Below, piece after piece: positions 57,092 to 64,000 of a stretch of 64,000 nucleotides of DNA. Both the position numbers and the translations under genes were made by a program. The notes beneath the pieces were generated by a model. It was given only the letters and a program-made list of their open reading frames with translations, had not been told where the DNA came from and searched no databases. Numbering within the stretch: position 1 is the first letter of the stretch; each line of letters starts with the position of its first letter. The stretch covers positions 62,001 through 126,000 of the forward strand of contig NZ_AP025307.1 of NCBI RefSeq assembly GCF_036492635.1, written 5' to 3'. The stretch is from Aureibacter tunicatorum (GTDB taxonomy: Bacteria > Bacteroidota > Bacteroidia > Cytophagales > Cyclobacteriaceae).

Positions 57092-57266
57092 TTTGGTGCT
57101 TATTAGTGTCTCTCCCGCATTTGCAATACGAATGCTTAAAGTTGAGTATTTTTGATGCGGAAATAAGAGCTTTCTTTAAGCTCTTATTCGAAGTAAGGTT
57201 TCAACTTTTAGTTCAGGCTGTACTGTTGATAGAAATAGAAGATTAACTTGACTTTAGATTGGATAT
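57092..57266. other. Hairpin-containing spacer
   Basis: Two inverted repeats: CCGCAT (57115-57120) with ATGCGG (57155-57160), and a perfect 11-bp stem AATAAGAGCTT / AAGCTCTTATT (57162-57188) with a 5-base loop. They may form a terminator after the preceding gene or be the end of an old mobile element. No coding sequence seen. Confidence 0.45.
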
Positions 57267-57992
57267 ATGATTATTGACTTACAGGCAGAAGAAGGCAGAA
57301 TTAGATTGGAAGTAATTGATGGGTTGGCAAGTAGAATTGATCTTAAATTTTACTCAATAGGTTTTAATGTGTTTTTCAGCAATTATGACACCTTTCAAAG
57401 CGCATATAGCAAACATAATGGGTATGGATCAATGATTTTTTTACTCGAGGAGGTTGACACTTATTTATTTGATAAAAACACTCTTAACTTAGATACAGTA
57501 TGGCTTACAACTCCATATAGTATTAAGGTTAATTATACGGATAAATTCCCCTTGAAAAACTTGAAATACAAGTCATTAAGAATTAAAGAGCCAAAAAATT
57601 TTTCTATCCCCTTGTATCAAAATTTTATATACTATTTTGAGTCAGATACTTTCGTTTATTCAAATGATACAAATATTGATTTTTCAAAACTTGATAACCT
57701 AAGAATAGCTGAAGATTTTCATGCTTTAAGCGATAATGATGTTATAGTCGGCTGGGCAGTTACCAATTGTTCAAAGTATTTGTTTGACTTTTGGGATAAC
57801 CATTATTATCAACCTAGTGAATCATCAAAAAGATTGCTGGCTCAAGTTTTTGAGTTATTTACTGAAGATACTTTTGATAAGATTGATGACAAGGATCCTG
57901 TCATTCTCTCTCAACTTCAAGATTTATTGGAAGTAGCAAAAAAAGAAAAATGCATGGCTGTATATGATACGATTGATGATTGGATATGTTAG
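57267..57992 (+). CDS. Orphan protein of unknown function
   Basis: A 241-aa soluble protein, acidic and aromatic-rich, predicted mixed alpha/beta, without signal peptide. Size, composition and position among small unrelated genes are like immunity proteins of polymorphic toxin loci, but no toxin gene lies next to it and no family is recognised. Confidence 0.5.
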   Translation: MIIDLQAEEGRIRLEVIDGLASRIDLKFYSIGFNVFFSNYDTFQSAYSKHNGYGSMIFLLEEVDTYLFDKNTLNLDTVWLTTPYSIKVNYTDKFPLKNLKYKSLRIKEPKNFSIPLYQNFIYYFESDTFVYSNDTNIDFSKLDNLRIAEDFHALSDNDVIVGWAVTNCSKYLFDFWDNHYYQPSESSKRLLAQVFELFTEDTFDKIDDKDPVILSQLQDLLEVAKKEKCMAVYDTIDDWIC

Positions 57993-58012
57993 AAATCAAT
58001 GATTTTAAAAAA

Positions 58013-58312
58013 TCATGTATATACACTTTTAGCTTCTACTAATTCTTGTTTTAATCTTGAAATGGACTTTTCTTCATCGTTAGTCCATCCACAAATATTC
58101 ATATACTCAATTACTAGATGTTCCTCTTTATTATCTTCTATCGTTTGAATATCATTTTGTAAATCATATACATATGTTTCATCTTCAAATATATATGCAT
58201 TCAAACAGTGTATGCTAATTGAGATAACATCATCATACATTTCAATGAAATGAACAAGGTTAGAGTTCGGATATCTTTGCTTTAAGTTACTTCTGTCCAT
58301 GTTGTAAGACAT
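58013..58312 (-). CDS. Small acidic protein, last gene of an IS-disrupted operon
   Basis: A 99-aa acidic protein that starts inside the 3' end of the disrupted gene upstream (25-bp overlap; a later Met at 58300 is also possible). It has no signal peptide or known motif. With 60171-61058 and the broken gene it forms a three-gene minus-strand unit; the IS between them may have cut it off from its promoter. Confidence 0.5.
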   Translation of the reverse strand: MSYNMDRSNLKQRYPNSNLVHFIEMYDDVISISIHCLNAYIFEDETYVYDLQNDIQTIEDNKEEHLVIEYMNICGWTNDEEKSISRLKQELVEAKSVYT

Positions 58313-58462
58313 TTTTATACTTTAATATTCTCAATATTTCTTCCAATACCTCTTTCTCAGAGCTGTAAATGATCATTTCATATTCCTGATAATTTTCGAT
58401 TATTGATCTAGATTTTACACTAAAACTAAGCTCTAGAGCACTTTCTAATGTTCCCCCCTTTT

Positions 58463-59431
58463 TTAGGACCGCAAAGTAGTTAAACTTAATTTTATTTTTT
58501 GGTTTCTCATTTCAAGAGCTTCATAAATTTCAATATCAGGTTCTGTCAAGGGCGGCTTGTGTTGCGCCTGCGGCAAGCCGTTTATACCCTTGACGGGTTC
58601 TGGTATTGAACTTACCTTTGCTTTTGAGATAAAAGCCAAATTCGATTCTTCAAAGTAGAGTTCTCTAGGTCGCTTGTGCTCCAATGAACTATGTCTTCTT
58701 TGGTGATTGTAAAAATCAAAATACTCGAGCAAGCCTACGAATAGTTCATTTCCTGTCGCGTAAGCTTTAAGGTAAATATCTTCATATTTTACGGTTCTCC
58801 ATAGTCTTTCGATAAATATATTATCGATCGCCCGTCCTTTACCATCCATGCTGATTCGTATTTGCTTTGAGTGTAAATAAGAGGTGAATACTTCGCTGGT
58901 AAATTGGCTGCCTTGGTCGGTATTGACTATTTCAGGAACTCCATATTGTTCAACGCATTCTTGCATGGTTTCCTGACACCACTCAGCATCCATAGTATTG
59001 GAAATGGACCAACCCACAACAAATCGACTCTTTAAATCGATAACTGCCATTAAGTAAAAGTAGCCTCCCTCTACTGGAATATAAGTGATATCCGTCGCCC
59101 ACACTTGATTGATTCGCTCGATTTTAAGCGATTCAAGCAGGTAAGGATATGTTTTATGTTGTTTATTTCCTTTAGAAGTATGAGGGCCCGGAACGATGGC
59201 TCGCAGATCCATTAGCCGATACAATCGCTCTATTCTTTTGGAGTTTATATTATAATCCATATCTTTTTTAAGCCAAATGCTCATAGAAGGCACTCCCCAA
59301 AATGGTCGCTTTTGATACTGCTTGTCAATTAATTTCATAAGCTTCAAATTAAGTTCGGACTCACCTTTAGATTTATAATAATAGCTTGATTTATGAATAC
59401 CTAAGAGGGAGCACTGCCTCGTAATACTCAA
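58463..59431 (-). CDS. IS3-family transposase OrfB (DDE integrase domain)
   Basis: 322 aa from an apparent TTG at 59431, but the frame is open further upstream to 59503, so it is probably made as an OrfAB fusion by -1 frameshift. The integrase core has D in WATDITYIP, D in VNTDQGSQFT and E in FIERLWRT, with exactly 35 residues between the last two (DD35E). An HTH_21-like N-terminal segment (GIHKSSYYY) precedes it. All catalytic residues present. Confidence 0.92.
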   Translation of the reverse strand: MSITRQCSLLGIHKSSYYYKSKGESELNLKLMKLIDKQYQKRPFWGVPSMSIWLKKDMDYNINSKRIERLYRLMDLRAIVPGPHTSKGNKQHKTYPYLLESLKIERINQVWATDITYIPVEGGYFYLMAVIDLKSRFVVGWSISNTMDAEWCQETMQECVEQYGVPEIVNTDQGSQFTSEVFTSYLHSKQIRISMDGKGRAIDNIFIERLWRTVKYEDIYLKAYATGNELFVGLLEYFDFYNHQRRHSSLEHKRPRELYFEESNLAFISKAKVSSIPEPVKGINGLPQAQHKPPLTEPDIEIYEALEMRNQKIKLSLTTLRS

Positions 59432-59481
59432 GATATCATGCGCCTTATCGACTAGCTTTTTGCGTTCTTGTGTGTTTTTGT

Positions 59482-59766
59482 TTACGATAAGGCTTTCTTT
59501 AAAAAATCCACTTCAACTTGAAGTTGGCCTATTTTGGAGTAGAGCGTTTCTTTTTCCTTTTCCAAGCTATCCGTGGCTTCTTTTCGATCGCTATTTTTTT
59601 TAAAAAGGGAAGAGGCATTATTCAAAAACTCGCGTTTCCAAGTGTTGATTTGAGTAGGGCTCAGATCAAATTCTTGTGCTAAAATTGCGATTGTTTTCTG
59701 CTCTTTGATAGCGGCTAATGCCACTTTTGCTTTGAATTCAGGGGTAAATTTTCTTCTGCTTTTCAT
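59482..59766 (-). CDS. IS3-family OrfA (helix-turn-helix)
   Basis: 94 aa with an N-terminal HTH_Tnp_1 segment (RRKFTPEFKAKVALAAI; LSPTQINTWKREFL) and a C-terminal leucine-zipper-like coiled coil. Near its end lies the heptamer T-TTT-TTA in the zero frame (59506-59500, GAT TTT TTA), the canonical -1 slippage sequence, from which the -1 frame runs uninterrupted into OrfB. Confidence 0.88.
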   Translation of the reverse strand: MKSRRKFTPEFKAKVALAAIKEQKTIAILAQEFDLSPTQINTWKREFLNNASSLFKKNSDRKEATDSLEKEKETLYSKIGQLQVEVDFLKKALS

Positions 59767-60170
59767 AGTAACTAAGTTAATAGATTGTATCTTAACTTGC
59801 AGTCCTAATTTTTGGGGGAACTATATTCTAAAGATCTTTGACGTATTCTCAATAGTTTGATTTTACTTGAATATGGTATGAGTATAGAATTTTCTCTAAA
59901 GGAGAGCTTGTATACACTGCTTTTGCTAAAAATATATATTTGGTCATCATTGATAATAAAATTACAATCTTGAGTAGATATTGATCTCAAGCCTTTAAAT
60001 CTGATATTGTGGAAAATGATGCTATTTGGATCTCTTTCAATGCTTATTTTAAGCTTTTTAATTCTTCTCTTTAAATGAATTGATCTGATAAAATAAATTG
60101 AAACAGGAATTAATATTAAAATGATAGGCAATAGCATCATAAAATATGAGTTTCGTTTAGTTGCGTAAAA

Positions 60171-61058
60171 TTAGTTTCGATTCTGTTCATTTGAAAACTT
60201 ATTTTCTAGAGACAAAAATTCGTTATCGTCACTTATATAAATCAATGATGATTGATTCAATATTGAATCATGCCCAAATTGCAAATTAACTCTTTCAACA
60301 GCTTTTTTGATAAACTTTAGCAATTCTTTAGAATTATTGGATATTATATGTGAATTTCTTAATTTATATTTAGTGTATTTCCATTTTGGTTGTTCTTTCC
60401 ATTTGAAAAAAGATTTGTAAAATCTGATATTCTTATCGGAATCAACGTGAATATGTATGTATTTGTGTCCTATGCTCTTATCTATTCCTCCTAGCCACCA
60501 GAATATCATATCAATAGCTTCTCTATCCTCATTTGTTTTTCTGTAATAGTTTATTATTTCACTATAATTTTGCTTGGTAAATTTGAATTCAGGAGTATTT
60601 TCAATCCATACGACATGCTCTTTTTTGATTGAATCAATAGAGACAATGGATTCTAGTACGGCTAGTTTGTCATCTGAATTCTTTTTTATTGGTTTCCAAA
60701 GTTTAAGGTCTTTTGAAATAACGCCAAACTTTTTCCAATGCACAAATTCTGATGATTTCTCTACATGAATGAATACGATATGCTCCAAACATGTAAAGTC
60801 AGCCTCAACGCACATTAACATAGGTAGCATTTCTTCTATCTTATTATTGCTGTCAATTTTTTGCCAAAGAAATTCTTTATCATAGGCAGTGGTCATTTCA
60901 CATGATATAGAAGGCAGAAGGTATTTTGTGTCAAAATCAGCTATATAACTATTTAAGATATCATTTATATGAATACCATCGATAAATAGTTCATCTATTG
61001 GATCATCGAAATCAGATCGCTCTATTTTTCGTATGCTTAATGTGTTTGGAGAGCCCAT
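60171..61058 (-). CDS. Orphan protein of unknown function, first gene of the disrupted unit
   Basis: A 295-aa soluble, mildly acidic protein with many Trp, Lys and Ile; no signal peptide or membrane helix and no motif I recognise. It precedes the IS-disrupted gene by 30 bp and probably shared its transcript. Small orphan genes with a single IS insertion are typical of a decaying accessory island. Confidence 0.5.
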   Translation of the reverse strand: MGSPNTLSIRKIERSDFDDPIDELFIDGIHINDILNSYIADFDTKYLLPSISCEMTTAYDKEFLWQKIDSNNKIEEMLPMLMCVEADFTCLEHIVFIHVEKSSEFVHWKKFGVISKDLKLWKPIKKNSDDKLAVLESIVSIDSIKKEHVVWIENTPEFKFTKQNYSEIINYYRKTNEDREAIDMIFWWLGGIDKSIGHKYIHIHVDSDKNIRFYKSFFKWKEQPKWKYTKYKLRNSHIISNNSKELLKFIKKAVERVNLQFGHDSILNQSSLIYISDDNEFLSLENKFSNEQNRN

Positions 61059-61396
61059 AGATTGTATTCTGAATGTCTTCGAGTTATGTTTTTTTTGAGA
61101 ATTAGAATGAGAAGAGATTTGAAAGCAATGTACATATTATTTTCTCTGGAAGAAATACAAAGGATGATGATTTCGTAAGACATAAAAAACTAATCGTGAA
61201 AAATATTATTTCAAGTCATGTAAAAATCAGCTAATTTTAATGTTATTTATTTATTGAAAATTTACAATAAAAATAAGTCAATATTAGCTTTCTATATATA
61301 TAGTGTGATAAGTTTAAATATTATTCAAAAAGTTAAAATATTGTTTATTAGATATTTAACCTAAACGAGACTGGATAATATTTTTCGAATGCAATA
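61059..61396. other. A+T-rich divergent intergenic region
   Basis: A 338-bp gap between the orphan gene and the heme receptor. The only marked signal is at its right end (61397-61437), described as the receptor promoter. No coding sequence or RNA was seen. Confidence 0.5.
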
Positions 61397-61437
61397 ATGT
61401 TGCAAAAGTGCTTGATTAAAACTTATATTTGCAACAT
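61397..61437 (+). promoter_or_regulatory. Candidate promoter with overlapping inverted operator for the heme receptor gene
   Basis: TATATTTG at 61424-61431 is an exact -7 consensus and TTG at 61400-61402 lies 21 bp upstream as -33. ATGTTGCAAA (61397-61406) and TTTGCAACAT (61428-61437) form a perfect 10-bp inverted repeat that overlaps both elements, a natural place for an iron- or heme-responsive repressor. It also rules out the ATG at 61397 as start. Confidence 0.55.
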
Positions 61438-61447
61438 GGTTGCATTT

Positions 61448-63682
61448 ATGAGGGTGTTTTTAACGGTGGTAATGGCGTTTGCTTGTTTTATGGCTTTCGC
61501 GCAAAGTGAGAAGGAGATAATTATTTTGAATCTAATGTCAAAGGAGCCGATAGCTGAGGCGTCTTTGGTGGATAAAGATCAAAAGATTGTCGCCGTGTCG
61601 GAGAGCAATGGCAAAATAGTTGGCGACTTTTCGGGAGTATATCACGTGTTCGCAATGGGTTATGATATCCAAAAATATCAAACGAGCGAAACAACTATTG
61701 ACACCGTATTTTTGAAGGTGAAAAGCTATGATTTCGACGAGATCGTTGTTACCGGGCAAATGCGACCTACAAGTGTCCGCGAGTCCTTGTACAAGGTGGA
61801 TGTTATAGGTATAGACCAAATGCAAAGCAGAGGGGCGGTGAATTTGACCGACATTTTGGCCAATGAAATGAATGCCAGAATAGTGCATGACAATATATTG
61901 GGAAGCAATCTGATCTTGCAGGGCATCGCTGGAGAGAATGTGAAAATCTTATTGGACGGTGTGCCGCAGCTTTCCGGAGCTGGCGGCGGCTTTGACTTGT
62001 CCCAAGTCAATTTGCACAATGCGGAAAAAGTTGAAATCGTTCACGGACCTCAATCGGTCCAATACGGCACAAGCGCTTTGGCAGGAACGGTTAATATCAT
62101 ATCAAAGACTTTGGAGGAAGAAAAGTGGCAAGGTGGTTTAAGTGCTTATTATGAATCCGTGGGGCAATATAATGCAGACATTGCTTTGGGAAGACAGTGG
62201 AAGAAATGGAACATCAATTTGGGAGGAGGCAGAAACGAGTTTACAGGTTATGCGTCTCCGATGGTAACAGAAGCCAGACGAATGAATTGGAATCCCAAAG
62301 TGCAATATTTGGGTAATGCCAAAATCTTTAGGGATTATAATAAATTGCGAGTTGGCTTTATCCAGCACTTTTTTCATGAATCAAATACGAGTAAAGGCGC
62401 TCCAGATCCATCTACAGGAGGCCGAACTGCGAATGACCACTTGACGACATCGTTAAGAATGACTTCCGGAGTCTTTGCCAATGGCGAGATTGGAAAGAAT
62501 TGGTATTTGAATATTCTTAACTCATATCAGATTTATTCGCGAAATACTGCTTCATATTTGGTGAATCTGAATGATGAAAGTTCTAAGAAAAGATCCGAAG
62601 CGGAGGACGAGTTCGCATTAGTTAATGCAAGAGGAAGCGTGACTCGTTCTCAACTTCTGGAAGATAGATTGAATGTGTTATTAGGTTATGATTACTCTAT
62701 GCAGTCGGCGAGTGGCGAGCGTATTGATAAAGAAAGGGATGATCTTAGAAATTTGGGAGTTTTCACATCCGTTAATGCCAAAATAGGCGAAAATGTGGAA
62801 ACACAATTGGGCTTGCGCTATGAGTATAATAATACTTATGACGCCGATATCATTAAAATTGGGGGAGTTCATTTGCCCTTGATACCTTCATTGAATATCA
62901 AATGGAATATGGGAAGCAAAGATCATTTTTTTCGTTTTTCAATGGCCAAAGGCTTTAGAGTGCCTTCCATGCGAGAGTTGTATTATGATTTTCAAGACGC
63001 TAACCATGATATTACGGGCAATAGGGATTTAGGAGCGGAAGTTTCGGATAATTTTATCTTGTCGGGAAGTTATGTTTTGGTTCAGGAAGAAAGTCGAAAA
63101 GCTTCTATCAATCCATTTATCTATTATAACCGTATTCATGACAAGATTGAAAGCGTATATAAGCCTTCAGATGCTCCTGTGGGCAGGACTTATGAAAATA
63201 TACCTTATTTTCAGACACAGGGCGTAAATATCAATGTGAGCTGGGAAGAGAATAATCAATGGAGCGCGACAGTGGGCAGCGGACTTTTGGGTAGAACAGG
63301 AACAGATGCATCGGATCAGTTCTTCTGGAGCCCAGAGTTAAGCCTTCAAAGCTGGTATCGTCTTAAGCTTTTGCAGACTAAGTTCTCTTTATACTACAAG
63401 TACAATGGAGCTTTGGCTCAATTCGAATTGGATGAGGAAAAAGGATTGGTCGACAGAACGCTTGGAGATTATCATTTTTTGGATGTATCGGCTACGCGAG
63501 CATTTTTTCATGAATCTTTGATCGTTACGCTGGGATGCAAGAACGTGATGAATGTCACTGATGTGGAACAAACTGGAGAAGGGTCCAAGGGATTGACAGC
63601 TAGAACAGGTTCCAACAGTGAATTGCCTATTGCCTGGGGGCGCACGGCTTTTTTGAAATTAACCTACAATATTAATCAATAA
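61448..63682 (+). CDS. TonB-dependent receptor, probably heme (HmuR-like)
   Basis: The start at 61448 gives a signal peptide MRVFLTVVMAFACFMAFAQ; the upstream ATGs at 61397 and 61436 fall in the promoter. A short carboxypeptidase-like N-terminal domain precedes a plug domain (EIVVTGQMRPTSVRESLYKV; NVKILLDGVPQ; HGPQSVQYGTSALAGTVNII) and a 22-strand-type barrel ending in LTYNINQ. The HmuY-like gene 10 bp downstream makes heme the likely ligand. The imported ligand is inferred from that neighbour. Confidence 0.85.
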   Translation: MRVFLTVVMAFACFMAFAQSEKEIIILNLMSKEPIAEASLVDKDQKIVAVSESNGKIVGDFSGVYHVFAMGYDIQKYQTSETTIDTVFLKVKSYDFDEIVVTGQMRPTSVRESLYKVDVIGIDQMQSRGAVNLTDILANEMNARIVHDNILGSNLILQGIAGENVKILLDGVPQLSGAGGGFDLSQVNLHNAEKVEIVHGPQSVQYGTSALAGTVNIISKTLEEEKWQGGLSAYYESVGQYNADIALGRQWKKWNINLGGGRNEFTGYASPMVTEARRMNWNPKVQYLGNAKIFRDYNKLRVGFIQHFFHESNTSKGAPDPSTGGRTANDHLTTSLRMTSGVFANGEIGKNWYLNILNSYQIYSRNTASYLVNLNDESSKKRSEAEDEFALVNARGSVTRSQLLEDRLNVLLGYDYSMQSASGERIDKERDDLRNLGVFTSVNAKIGENVETQLGLRYEYNNTYDADIIKIGGVHLPLIPSLNIKWNMGSKDHFFRFSMAKGFRVPSMRELYYDFQDANHDITGNRDLGAEVSDNFILSGSYVLVQEESRKASINPFIYYNRIHDKIESVYKPSDAPVGRTYENIPYFQTQGVNINVSWEENNQWSATVGSGLLGRTGTDASDQFFWSPELSLQSWYRLKLLQTKFSLYYKYNGALAQFELDEEKGLVDRTLGDYHFLDVSATRAFFHESLIVTLGCKNVMNVTDVEQTGEGSKGLTARTGSNSELPIAWGRTAFLKLTYNINQ

Positions 63683-63692
63683 TATAAATGAT

Positions 63693-64000
63693 ATGAAGAC
63701 TAAGTTTTACAGACAAATTTTGTCCACGGCAGCGTTATCAATGTTGTTTTTGAGTGCTTGTGATAAAAATGAGGATGATTTTACGCCGATAGAGCCTGTA
63801 GAAGGATTGATTACCGCTACTTTGAAAAACGATTACAGCCAACAAGTATTCGTTGATTTAAGCACAGGAAATACAAAGGAAATAGACAATGCGGCTTGGG
63901 ATATCGCTTTTGACCCAACGGGATTGCACCTTAGAACGAATAATACAAATAATGTCAGCGCGGCGATTACTGATGCGCCAACATTGGAAGATGTGACGGA
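63693..64000 (+). CDS. HmuY-like heme-binding lipoprotein, 5' part
   Basis: It starts at ATG 63693, 10 bp after the receptor stop, and runs off the right edge (~102 residues visible). A lipoprotein signal ends FLSAC, followed by an acidic tether. The body has FVDLSTG and AAWDIAF, both typical of the HmuY family, whose members take heme from host proteins and hand it to a TonB-dependent receptor. The heme ligands are not in the visible part. Confidence 0.8.
   Translation, partial: MKTKFYRQILSTAALSMLFLSACDKNEDDFTPIEPVEGLITATLKNDYSQQVFVDLSTGNTKEIDNAAWDIAFDPTGLHLRTNNTNNVSAAITDAPTLEDVT

Larger units (their letters stand above)
58449..59825 (-). mobile_element. IS3-family insertion sequence
   Basis: About 1377 bp, with orfA and orfB on the minus strand. 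The ends share GTTCCCCC and AGGAC(C/T)GCAA as imperfect inverted repeats (58450-58475 and 59795-59821). Both ends are flanked by TTCTAA (58443-58448 and 59826-59831), the probable target duplication, though six bases is long for this family and the right end carries three extra bases (ATA) relative to the left. It looks intact. Confidence 0.85.
58287..60140 (-). pseudogene. Gene of ~156 aa interrupted by the IS3-family element
   Basis: The 5' part (59826-60140, 105 codons) ends in RQRSLE; the 3' part (58287-58442, 52 codons with stop) begins SALELSFSV. Removing the element and one copy of the flanking TTCTAA repeat joins them exactly in frame, giving a ~156-residue protein. The N-terminus has one membrane helix (LLPIILILIPVSIYFI) and the C-terminus is a charged helical segment. 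Function unknown. Confidence 0.75.

Noticed and set aside
61059-61085. Possible second IS end (ATAGATTGTAT similar to sequence near 59780)
   Set aside because: Only 10-11 bases match and no inverted repeat or duplication accompanies it.
61397-61447. Upstream ATG as start of the heme receptor
   Set aside because: It lies inside the inverted repeat/promoter and would place extra polar residues before a good signal peptide.
1-64000. tRNA or rRNA genes
   Set aside because: No cloverleaf-like or conserved rRNA segments were noticed on either strand, although a scan tool was not available.

Overview
The window looks like part of a plasmid, megaplasmid or chromid of a member of the Bacteroidota, most likely a marine or host-associated Cytophagales-type bacterium. 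The evidence is low-GC DNA with A+T-rich intergenic stretches, a type IX secretion (T9SS) type B cargo with PorP/SprF and OmpA partners, a LytTR two-component pair beside an outer-membrane barrel, a HmuR/HmuY-like heme module, and promoters of the TTG-N20-TANNTTTG kind. I assign it no lower than order, and even that is an inference. The window is replicon-like because it holds parA and parB, a Rep_3-family initiator, a cluster of 15 iterons and two long palindromes that could be the centromere.

Layout. 0-4 kb: the end of an outer-membrane barrel gene, a LytS/LytTR pair, an acyltransferase, a Crp-like regulator and a decayed racemase. 4-14 kb: a minus-strand operon with a 68-aa protein, an AAA+ ATPase, a 1461-aa LysM protein and a leucine-rich-repeat lipoprotein, followed by Coq4-like and DUF1801 genes and a 486-aa protein with amidoligase-like motifs. 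14-27.8 kb: MarR regulator, phosphatidylserine decarboxylase, an M48 peptidase with three tandem AIM24 paralogues, a T9SS gene trio, and a porin with glutamate decarboxylase. 28-34 kb: two giant proteins (982 and 1000 aa). 34-41 kb: DUF389 and RarD transporters, then the partition and replication core. 41-43 kb: a 697-aa protein with a C-terminal kinase-like core. 43-56 kb: metabolic and envelope genes (cytochrome b, GAF/PAS sensor, M20 amidohydrolase, YebC, class III aminotransferase, sulfatase, TolC). 56.6-61 kb: orphan genes, some decayed, with an IS3-family element inserted in one. 61.4-64 kb: TonB-dependent receptor and the start of a HmuY-like lipoprotein.

The most unusual signal is a set of otherwise dissimilar large proteins that share a basic, disordered N-terminus of about 30-45 residues ending in a short PPVQ(A/C)MF-like tag. 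The 1000-aa and 697-aa proteins have it clearly, the 982-aa protein has a variant, and the 486-aa protein a weaker one. None has a signal peptide. Behind the tag lie different domains: an actin-fragmin/PI-kinase-like core with intact candidate catalytic residues, an amidoligase-like core, a helical protein with two hydrophobic segments, and a three-repeat protein. Together with the AAA+ ATPase/LysM operon this fits a dispersed cargo set for an extracellular contractile injection system (eCIS) or similar machine whose sheath, tube and baseplate genes are not in this window. This is an inference from architecture; the tag and catalytic motifs are read directly from the sequence.
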